NCBI RefSeq assembly: GCF_947497285.1
Contig: NZ_CANMFT010000008.1
Coordinates: 124,001 to 188,000, forward strand
Direction of reading: 5' to 3'
Length of the DNA stretch: 64,000 nt
Source: an uncultured Aliiroseovarius sp.
Lineage (GTDB): Bacteria; Pseudomonadota; Alphaproteobacteria; Rhodobacterales; Rhodobacteraceae
Shown here: in pieces, positions 56,721 through 64,000 of the stretch
How the letters are laid out: the number at the start of each line of letters is the position of its first letter
Position numbering within the stretch: position 1 is the first letter of the stretch
Translations under genes and position numbers: made by a program
Notes under the pieces: model-generated
The model's database searches: none
Told to the model about the DNA's origin: nothing
What the model saw: only the letters and a program-made list of their open reading frames with translations

Positions 56721-57566
56721 TCAGCTGCCTTGCCAAAATCCGGTCACAACCCGGTCATGCCCGGTCAGATCTTGCACGACCCGCACCGATTGAAACCCCG
56801 CACTTTCAAAAAGCCCGGACACAGCGCGCCCTTGGGTGGCCCCGATTTCAACGATCAGGCGCCCTTTGGGGCGCAAGAAATCGGGGGCCTGGGCCACGAT
56901 GATCCTGAAGGCCGCCAGCCCGTCCCCCCCCGGGGTCAGCGCCACATGTGGTTCCCAATCCCTCAGCTCAGGCGCTAACGCGCGCATTTCAGCCTCAGAA
57001 ATATAGGGGGGGTTCGAAACAATCAGATCGACCGGTTCGGCTTTGGCCAAGGGGTCGAACCACGACCCCTCCAGAAAGGCAGCACGATCGGTCAGGGCCA
57101 GTTGGGACGCATTTTTCTGTGCCACACCCAACGCGGGCGCGGAAATGTCCACCCCCTGCCCAGTCGCCAAAGGTCTTTCTGCCAGCAAAGTCAACAAGAT
57201 ACAGCCCGACCCGCAGCCCAGATCCACAACGGTATCAAATGGGTGATCCAGCGCCGTTTCGACAAGCCGTTCGGTGTCGGGGCGCGGATCAAGAACGTCG
57301 CTGGTGACGTAGAAATCGCGACCATAGAAAGCGCGTTTGCCGATGATCTGAGCCACGGGCTGGCGCGCGGTGCGGGCGTTGATTGACGCGGCAAACACCG
57401 CCTCTGCCTCTTGCGCGACCTCATCGGGCAAGGCAAGCGTCAGTCGGCTTCGGTCGATCCCCAAGGCGTGGGCCAACAGCACACGGGCGTCGCGCGCGGG
57501 GTCGTTCACGCCCGCCGCGCGCAGGGTCTGCGTGGCGGCAATCAAAAGCGCCGTTCCGGTGGTCAT
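56721..57566 (-). CDS. prmC: Peptide chain release factor N5-glutamine methyltransferase
   Basis: [35 protein letters not shown]. Confidence 0.95.
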   Translation of the reverse strand: MTTGTALLIAATQTLRAAGVNDPARDARVLLAHALGIDRSRLTLALPDEVAQEAEAVFAASINARTARQPVAQIIGKRAFYGRDFYVTSDVLDPRPDTERLVETALDHPFDTVVDLGCGSGCILLTLLAERPLATGQGVDISAPALGVAQKNASQLALTDRAAFLEGSWFDPLAKAEPVDLIVSNPPYISEAEMRALAPELRDWEPHVALTPGGDGLAAFRIIVAQAPDFLRPKGRLIVEIGATQGRAVSGLFESAGFQSVRVVQDLTGHDRVVTGFWQGS

Positions 57567-58618
57567 CCGTCCAGCGCAGCCAGTTGTGCCGCCTGATCCT
57601 CGGCGATCAGGGCGTCGATGACCTCGTCCAGATCGCCTGCGATGATCTGATCCAGCTTGTAGAGTGTCAGGTTGATCCGGTGATCGGTCATCCGGCCTTG
57701 CGGAAAGTTGTAGGTGCGGATGCGCTCGGACCGGTCGCCCGACCCGACTTGCGCCTTGCGATCCGCGGCGCGCGCATCATCGACACGTTGGCGTTCAAGG
57801 TCGAACAGCCGCGTTTTCAGAACCTGCATCGCGATCTCGCGGTTGCGGTGTTGGCTTTTTTCCGAGCTGGTCACCATGATCCCGGTCGGAATATGGGTGA
57901 TGCGCACGGCGGAATCCGTCGTGTTCACATGCTGCCCCCCCGCCCCCGATGCGCGCATCGTGTCGATGCGAAGATCGCCGGGGTCGATCTGGATATCCAC
58001 GTCTTCGGCTTCGGGTAGCACCGCCACGGTCGCCGCCGAGGTGTGGATGCGTCCACCGCTTTCTGTTTCGGGCACGCGCTGCACACGGTGCACGCCGCTT
58101 TCGTATTTCAGCCGCGCGAACACGCCGTCGCCTTTCACATGCGCCACCACCTCTTTGACGCCACCCAGTTCTGAAAGGGTTTGTTCCATGATTTCAAAGC
58201 GCCAGCCGCGGGCCTCGGCATAGCGTTGATACATCCGCAACAGATCGGCGGCGAACAGTGAGGCCTCCTCGCCCCCGGTGCCGGGCCTGATCTCGATCAT
58301 CGCAGGGCGCGCGTCTGCGGCGTCTTTGGGCAACAGCACCAGCCGCATCGCCTGTTCAGCCTCCGGCAAACGCTCGCGCAGCAGGGGCAGCTCTTCTTCG
58401 GCCAGTTCCCGCATGTCGGGGTCCGTCAGCAACGCCTCGGCTTCGGCGATGTCATCCAGAAGTTGGCGATACGAAGCGATTTCTTCGACCACAGGCCTAA
58501 GTTCGGCATATTCACGGCCAACTTTGGCGATCTCGTCGCCAGTCAACCCTTCGGCCATGCGCGCTTCAAGGAACTGAAACCGTTCGGTGATCGCTGAGAG
58601 TTTTTCCATCGGAACCAT
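57563..58618 (-). CDS. prfA: Peptide chain release factor 1
   Basis: [48 protein letters not shown]; start 58618 or 58609. Confidence 0.97.
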   Translation of the reverse strand: MVPMEKLSAITERFQFLEARMAEGLTGDEIAKVGREYAELRPVVEEIASYRQLLDDIAEAEALLTDPDMRELAEEELPLLRERLPEAEQAMRLVLLPKDAADARPAMIEIRPGTGGEEASLFAADLLRMYQRYAEARGWRFEIMEQTLSELGGVKEVVAHVKGDGVFARLKYESGVHRVQRVPETESGGRIHTSAATVAVLPEAEDVDIQIDPGDLRIDTMRASGAGGQHVNTTDSAVRITHIPTGIMVTSSEKSQHRNREIAMQVLKTRLFDLERQRVDDARAADRKAQVGSGDRSERIRTYNFPQGRMTDHRINLTLYKLDQIIAGDLDEVIDALIAEDQAAQLAALDG

Positions 58619-58725
58619 GTCAGGCGGTGTCCCTTATTGCGCGGGTTTGGTCAAGTGGCAGGGCGCTTTGGCGTGCGCTTGGACGACACGCTTCAAATTC
58701 CGCACATTTCGGGGTAAAATGGCAT

Positions 58726-59031
58726 ATGGCAAATCGCATGCTTTTCATCTTGTTCGCGGGGCTGATGTCCTCGCCCGCGGCGTTCGCGGATGTCACCACG
58801 CCGGGCGGCAAGGTGATCGACTGCTATTGCACCGACACCCAAGGCAGCCGCGTTGAGTTGGGCGAAAGCATCTGCCTGTTCGTGGGCGGGCGCGCCTTCA
58901 TGGCCCGCTGCGAGATGAGCCTGAACGTGCCCATGTGGCGTGACACTGGAAAAGGCTGTGTTTCGGCTGGCAATGCGACCCCGCTGCCCCTGCCCAACAG
59001 TCCGGCGCCAAACGATCTTTCCCGCCTGTAA
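58726..59031 (+). CDS. Small secreted Cys-rich conserved hypothetical protein
   Basis: MANRMLFILFAGLMSSPAAFADVTTPGGKVIDCYCTDTQGSRVELGESICLFVGGRAFMARCEMSLN; signal peptide. Confidence 0.75.
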   Translation: MANRMLFILFAGLMSSPAAFADVTTPGGKVIDCYCTDTQGSRVELGESICLFVGGRAFMARCEMSLNVPMWRDTGKGCVSAGNATPLPLPNSPAPNDLSRL

Positions 59032-59043
59032 GCGCGGGCACCA

Positions 59044-59520
59044 TCAGTAGTCGTCGTCTTCTTCCAAATGGCGCAGCTTTTCCAGCCAACGGTCGATGCG
59101 CGCGACGTTGGTGCCAAGATCATTGCGCCCGTAGACAAGATGGGCGTGTATATGAAGCGCGTCGTCCGCCACCCATGCCACGGTGATATCGGGGAATCCG
59201 ATCCGACGCGTTCGGGTGACAATGGCGATCTGGTCATCGGATTGCTGGCGCAACCTGCTGCGCGGGGCCTCCAGCGCGACCCATGCCAGATGATCCAGCG
59301 CGCCCTCGGGCAGGTCCTTCAACGGCACCACGTATTTGACGCCGCCCGGAAAAACATGGCGCCCCGGTGTGTCCGGACCGGGGCGGGCGGAAAAACGCTC
59401 AACCGGCAGTGGCGCCAATCGCACCCAGCCTATCCCCAATATGGCCAGAAACAAGACCAGCAAAATCACACTTGTCAGAAGATTCACACGCCCCCCTCGC
59501 GGCACCCAGAACCGCCACAC
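59044..59520 (-). CDS. DUF1499 domain membrane-anchored protein
   Basis: WVALEAPRSRLRQQSDDQIAIVTRTRRIGFPDITVAWVADDALHIHAHLVYGRNDLGTNVARIDRWLEKL. Confidence 0.85.
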   Translation of the reverse strand: MWRFWVPRGGRVNLLTSVILLVLFLAILGIGWVRLAPLPVERFSARPGPDTPGRHVFPGGVKYVVPLKDLPEGALDHLAWVALEAPRSRLRQQSDDQIAIVTRTRRIGFPDITVAWVADDALHIHAHLVYGRNDLGTNVARIDRWLEKLRHLEEDDDY

Positions 59521-59639
59521 CCACTATACCCTAGCGATACTGGAGCAGACTTCCCCTTGCAAGTCCACGCTGTTTCGCGGGCGGTCTGGCAGACGCAAAG
59601 ACGGCCGCCCGTTACGTAGCGCAGGCCCTGCGGTGAGGG

Positions 59640-60602
59640 CTAGCTTCGGCGCGTAAACGCCCACAAGTTCAGAATTTCCATTGCCACATGCGCCCCGGCA
59701 ATCGCCGTCGCACCGGTGGTGTCGAAAGGAGGCGAGACTTCGACAATGTCGCCACCGACAAGATTGATCCCTGCCAGATCACGCAGGATGATCGCAACCT
59801 GTGCTGTGGTCAGACCACCCCAAACCGGTGTGCCCGTCCCCGGCGCATAGGCAGGGTCCAGCCCGTCTATGTCGAAGGTCAGGTAGGTTTTGTGGTCGCC
59901 AAGGATCGACTTGATCTTCTTGACCACCGCAGCGGGGCCGGTTTCATGCACTTCGCGCGCATCAATGATATTCACACCCAACGTGTCGTCATTATGGGTG
60001 CGGATGCCCACCTGAACGGATCGTGACGGGTCAATCAGCCCCTCTTTCACCGCCTTGTAGAACATCGTTCCATGATCGACACGGGTCATGTCATCGTCGG
60101 GCCAGGTGTCGGTGTGCGCATCAAACTGCAACAGGCTAAGCGGCCCGTGCTTCTTCACATGCGCGCGCAGGATGGGGAAGGTGATGTAATGGTCGCCTCC
60201 AAGGGTCAGACAGGCCGCGCCTTGGTCCAGAATACCGCTGATATGCGCCTCGAGCGTCGCGGGAAACTGGTCGATATGGGCATAGTCGAACGCCATGTCG
60301 CCGTAATCGGCGATGGCAAATTCGCTCATCACGTCGAAGTCCCAGCCATAGGCCTGATCGGGCGATTGCAGGCATGACGCCTCGCGGATGGCGCGCGGGC
60401 CAAGGCGCGTGCCCGGGCGGTTGGTGACAGCTTGATCAAACGGAATGCCGGTGACAGCAATATCCACCCCTGTCAGGTCTTTTGAATAGGTGCGGCGCAG
60501 GAAAGATGTCGCCCCGCCGAACGTGTTTTCATAGGCTAAGCCCTTCAACCCATCCCGCGTAAACGCGGTGTCCACCTGAGTTCTCGCGTCTTCCAAAGCC
60601 AT
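59640..60602 (-). CDS. speB: Agmatinase (ureohydrolase), paralog 2
   Basis: GGDHYITFPILRAHVKKHGPLSLLQFDAHTDTW; TFDIDGLDPAYAPGTGTPVWGG. Confidence 0.94.
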   Translation of the reverse strand: MALEDARTQVDTAFTRDGLKGLAYENTFGGATSFLRRTYSKDLTGVDIAVTGIPFDQAVTNRPGTRLGPRAIREASCLQSPDQAYGWDFDVMSEFAIADYGDMAFDYAHIDQFPATLEAHISGILDQGAACLTLGGDHYITFPILRAHVKKHGPLSLLQFDAHTDTWPDDDMTRVDHGTMFYKAVKEGLIDPSRSVQVGIRTHNDDTLGVNIIDAREVHETGPAAVVKKIKSILGDHKTYLTFDIDGLDPAYAPGTGTPVWGGLTTAQVAIILRDLAGINLVGGDIVEVSPPFDTTGATAIAGAHVAMEILNLWAFTRRS

Positions 60603-60685
60603 TGCCGCCTCCTTTGCTTTCAGACCGATTAGCACAGACTGATTGGTCTGGCCATATAATTTGATCAAATTATCGACTGATCCAT

Positions 60686-61849
60686 CTAGACAGGGTTCAA
60701 TCGCTCGACAAGCCGCGCAAAGAAACTGGCCCCATAGGGCGCGGCCTCGTCGTTGAAATCATAGGCGGGGTGATGCACGCCTGCGCCGTCTTCGCCCTGC
60801 CCCAAAAACAAATAGGCGCCGGGACGTTCTTGCAGCATATAGGCGAAATCTTCGGCCCCCATTTCACGCCCCTGATCGGCAAAAACGCGCGCCGCGCCGC
60901 TGACCTCTTGGGCGGCCTCGATCGCTTTTTCGACCGCTCTGGCGTCGTTCACCGTGGGGGGGTAGCCCAGTTCATAATCAATATCGGCCGTCACGCCGAA
61001 GCTTGCCGCCTGCCCTTCGATCACCTCGCGGATGCGCCGCTGCGCCATCTCGCGCACCTCGGGCGTGAAAGAGCGGATCGTCGCGCCGAACCATGCCTCT
61101 TCGGGGATGATGTTGTCCGCTGTGCCGCCACCGACTTGCGTGACCGAGATGACAAGGTTTTCCATCGGCGACAGATTGCGGCTTACGATGGATTGCAGCG
61201 CCTGCACCATTGTGACCAACGCCGTGATCGGGTCGACCGTGTCATGCGGATAGGCCGCATGCCCGCCCAACCCGCGCAGCTTCACCACCAGCGTATCCAC
61301 AGCCGCCATGATCGGCCCCGGCGTGGTGTAGAACGCGCCCAGCGTGCGACCGGGAAGGTTATGCAGGGCATAGACCTCAGCGATCGCAAAGCGATCCATT
61401 ATACCGTCGTCACACATGTGCTTGGCACCACCAAAGTTTTCTTCGGCCGGTTGGAAGATCAGCGCCACACGGCCCTTGAAATTCCGCGTCTCTGCCAAGT
61501 ATCGCGCCGCCCCCAACAGCATCGCCGTGTGGCCGTCATGACCGCAGGCATGCATCAAGCCCGGCACGGTCGAGGCATGGTCAAGCCCCGTCGCCTCGTC
61601 CATCGGCAACGCGTCCATATCGGCGCGCAGGCCAATCGTCGGCCCCTCGCCCTGCCCGTTGATGATCGCGACGACACCCGAGACTCCGATCTTCTCATGC
61701 ACCTCATCCACCCCGAAGCTGCGCAATTGTTCGACCACGAAGGCAGCCGTGTCGTGACACTCCAACCCAAACTCGGGATGCGCGTGCAGATGGCGTCGCC
61801 AGGTCGTCATATCCCCGGCAAATTCGCCAATGCGGTTGATGATGGCCAT
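60686..61849 (-). CDS. M20 family amidohydrolase (hippurate hydrolase-like)
   Basis: WRRHLHAHPEFGLECHDTAAFV..GLRADMDALPMDEATGL..MHACGHDGHTAMLLGAA. Confidence 0.94.
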   Translation of the reverse strand: MAIINRIGEFAGDMTTWRRHLHAHPEFGLECHDTAAFVVEQLRSFGVDEVHEKIGVSGVVAIINGQGEGPTIGLRADMDALPMDEATGLDHASTVPGLMHACGHDGHTAMLLGAARYLAETRNFKGRVALIFQPAEENFGGAKHMCDDGIMDRFAIAEVYALHNLPGRTLGAFYTTPGPIMAAVDTLVVKLRGLGGHAAYPHDTVDPITALVTMVQALQSIVSRNLSPMENLVISVTQVGGGTADNIIPEEAWFGATIRSFTPEVREMAQRRIREVIEGQAASFGVTADIDYELGYPPTVNDARAVEKAIEAAQEVSGAARVFADQGREMGAEDFAYMLQERPGAYLFLGQGEDGAGVHHPAYDFNDEAAPYGASFFARLVERLNPV

Positions 61850-61903
61850 GACTTCCTCCTATCAAGGGTGCGACGAGACAATCCTGAAAAGGGCGTGGAT
61901 GCA

Positions 61904-62758
61904 ATGACCAAAACACAGGGCCTGAGCCGATCAGATGCGTTGGTGTATGACCCGAAAGGTGGCATGGATCGCCTGCGCGAGATCATGCGCCGCCTGCGAG
62001 ATCCAAACGGGGGCTGCCCGTGGGATATCGAACAGACCTTCGCCACCATCGCGCCCTACACGATCGAGGAAGCCTATGAGGTCGCAGATGCGATCGAACG
62101 TGAAGCCTGGGACGAACTAAAAGGCGAATTGGGCGATCTGCTGTTTCAGTCGGTCTTTCATGCGCAAATGGCGGAAGAGGCCGGGCTGTTCAGCTTTGAC
62201 GAGATCGCCGACACGATGTCCGACAAGATGGTCGCCCGCCACCCGCATGTGTTCGGCAGCGAATCCCGCGACAAGTCTGCCGATCAACAGACCCGCGATT
62301 GGGAAACGATCAAAGCGGCAGAACGGGCAGACAAGGCGCAGCAAGGGGTGCTGGATGGGGTCGCCATCGGCCTGCCTGCCCTGCTGCGCGCCGTGAAGCT
62401 GCAAAAACGCGCCGCGCGCGTGGGATTCGACTGGCCTGACATTGGCCCGGTGCTAGACAAAATCACCGAAGAAGCGCGCGAACTGGCCGAAGCGCGCGAC
62501 AGTCTGAGCCAAGACGAGGTGCGCGAAGAACTGGGCGACCTTTTGTTCGTCGTCGCCAATCTGGCCCGCCACCTGAATGTCGAGCCGGAAGAGGCGCTGC
62601 GCCATACGAACGCCAAGTTTGAACGGCGTTTTCAGGGGATTGAACGCCGACTGGCCGCAGACGGGCGCGCGCCTGATGATGCGACGCTGGAAGAAATGGA
62701 TGCGCTGTGGGACGCCGAGAAGGCTGCTGAGCGGGTCGCAAAAAAAATTCCCGATTAA
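61904..62758 (+). CDS. mazG: Nucleoside triphosphate pyrophosphohydrolase
   Basis: MRRLRDPNGGCPWDIEQTFATIAPYTIEEAYEVADAIE..ELKGELGDLLFQSVFHAQMAEE; tandem MazG domains. Confidence 0.96.
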   Translation: MTKTQGLSRSDALVYDPKGGMDRLREIMRRLRDPNGGCPWDIEQTFATIAPYTIEEAYEVADAIEREAWDELKGELGDLLFQSVFHAQMAEEAGLFSFDEIADTMSDKMVARHPHVFGSESRDKSADQQTRDWETIKAAERADKAQQGVLDGVAIGLPALLRAVKLQKRAARVGFDWPDIGPVLDKITEEARELAEARDSLSQDEVREELGDLLFVVANLARHLNVEPEEALRHTNAKFERRFQGIERRLAADGRAPDDATLEEMDALWDAEKAAERVAKKIPD

Positions 62759-62828
62759 ATTAATCAGGTATTGACCCTAGCAAAAGACTCGGATTTAAGC
62801 GGCGTCATCGAAACAAGGAGATCGCGCG

Positions 62829-63845
62829 ATGAAAACTGTCCGCACACTCGCCATGGCCCTGACTGCGGCCACAGCCCTGACCCCCGCCCTTGCCAGCGCG
62901 GACGAGGTCAACGTCTATTCCTACCGTCAGCCAGAGCTGGTCCAGCCGCTGATGGATGCCTTCACGGAAGAAACCGGCATTCCGGTCAATGTGGCCTTCC
63001 TGAAGAACGGCGTGATCGAACGCTTGCAGGCCGAAGGCAAGCGCAGCCCGGCTGACCTGATCATGACCGTCGATTTCGCCCGTCTGGCCGCCGTGGTCGA
63101 AGCCGACCTGACCCAGCCGGTCGAAAACGAAACCCTGACGGCCAACATTCCCGCCGCCTATCGCGATCCGGGTAATGAATGGTTCGGCCTGACCTCGCGC
63201 GCGCGGATCGTCTATGCCTCGAAAGACCGCGTCGCTGACGGCGAAGTCACCACCTACGAAGATCTGGCCGACCCGAAATGGAAAGGTCGTATCTGCACGC
63301 GGTCAGGCACCCACGCCTATACGTTAGGCCTTGTCGCCGCCCATCTGACCCACAACGGCGAAGAAGCCACCCGCGCCTGGATCGAAGGCGTGAAGGCCAA
63401 TCTGGCCCGCAAACCGCAAGGCAATGACCGCGCGCAGGTCAAGGCGATCTGGGCTGGCGAATGCGACATTTCGATCGGCAACACCTATTACATGGGTAAG
63501 ATGCTGTCAGACCCCGAACAAAAGGAATGGGCCGACAGCGTCAATGTCGTCTTCCCGGTCTTCGAGGGATCGGGCACCCATGTGAACGTATCGGGCATGG
63601 CGCTGACCAAACACGCGCCCAACAAGGAAACCGCCATCAAGCTGATGGAATTCCTCGCATCACCGAAAGCGCAGCAGATTTACGCCGCGCAGAACTTCGA
63701 ATACCCGATTGCGCCTGATGTCGCGGCCGACGAGATCGTGCAAAGCTGGGGCAGCTTTACCCCGGATGGATTGAATCTGATGGAAGTGGCCGGACACCGC
63801 GCTGACGCCCTGAAACTGATGCAGGAAGCCGATTTCGACGGTTAA
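62829..63845 (+). CDS. Fe(3+) ABC transporter substrate-binding protein
   Basis: Signal peptide; VNVYSYRQPELVQPLMDAFTEETGIPVNVAFLKNGVIERLQAEG..RKPQGNDRAQVKAIWAGECDISIGNTYYMGKM. Confidence 0.93.
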   Translation: MKTVRTLAMALTAATALTPALASADEVNVYSYRQPELVQPLMDAFTEETGIPVNVAFLKNGVIERLQAEGKRSPADLIMTVDFARLAAVVEADLTQPVENETLTANIPAAYRDPGNEWFGLTSRARIVYASKDRVADGEVTTYEDLADPKWKGRICTRSGTHAYTLGLVAAHLTHNGEEATRAWIEGVKANLARKPQGNDRAQVKAIWAGECDISIGNTYYMGKMLSDPEQKEWADSVNVVFPVFEGSGTHVNVSGMALTKHAPNKETAIKLMEFLASPKAQQIYAAQNFEYPIAPDVAADEIVQSWGSFTPDGLNLMEVAGHRADALKLMQEADFDG

Positions 63846-63870
63846 GACGCTGAGTTGGAAGTAAGACTGA

Positions 63871-63898
63871 AAAGCCCGGCATATTTGCCGGGCTTTTT
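63871..63898. terminator. Bidirectional intrinsic terminator
   Basis: aaagcccggca-tatt-tgccgggcttt tt. Confidence 0.88.
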
Positions 63899-63903
63899 GT
63901 TTG

Positions 63904-64000
63904 TCACTCGCCCGCTTTACGCATCGGCGTCAGCATCTGCGCCAGATAATGACCCGTGTAGCTTTCAGCGACCTGCGCCACCTTTTCCGGTGTGCCAGTC
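63904..64000 (-). CDS. uvrA: UvrABC system protein A, C-terminal fragment, truncated by window end
   Basis: Minus-strand translation TGTPEKVAQVAESYTGHYLAQMLTPMRKAGE*, a typical UvrA C-terminus. Confidence 0.9.
   Translation of the reverse strand, partial: TGTPEKVAQVAESYTGHYLAQMLTPMRKAGE

Noticed and set aside
60770-61903. N-terminal ~378 aa of the 662-aa ORF ending in mazG
   Set aside because: Antisense to the M20 amidohydrolase; MazG starts at ATG 61904.

Overview
This window looks like a contiguous piece of high-GC alphaproteobacterial chromosome. Protein content and gene order suggest the Rhodobacteraceae/Roseobacter group; that is inference from recognised proteins, not a search. It is mostly vertically inherited core genome. 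Contents include metY, hpd with an Lrp/AsnC regulator, split cobalamin clusters (cobT/cobS; cbiD-cobK; cobA-cobB) and the B12-dependent reductase nrdJ. Also present are an SUV3-like helicase/S4/fdxA/carD block, an Entner-Doudoroff block zwf-pgl-pgi, a TetR-regulated RND efflux operon, glnE, bpt, ilvB-ilvH, pdxH, fabI-gpt, prmC-prfA, speB, mazG and an Fe(3+) binding protein. A tRNA-Pro(TGG) and the 3' end of uvrA complete the picture. I saw no CRISPR array, transposase, integrase or phage module. The strongest non-gene signals are: (1) a transcription attenuator in front of ilvB, with leader peptide MGSVLVLVEIWRMGR, a 10-bp antiterminator pairing and an intrinsic terminator; (2) a NrdR-box-like pair upstream of nrdJ; (3) twin 19-bp ATGTRAA-N5-TTCACAT palindromes upstream of a DUF2852 gene; (4) a 9+4+9 TetR-type operator; (5) twin TTGC-N4-GCAA sites between marR and cytochrome b561; and (6) a perfect 14-bp palindrome before zwf. 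The most unusual protein is a roughly 1000-aa membrane protein that appears to fuse a GspL/PilM-like N-terminus to a GspC/PilP-like C-terminus through low-complexity linkers.
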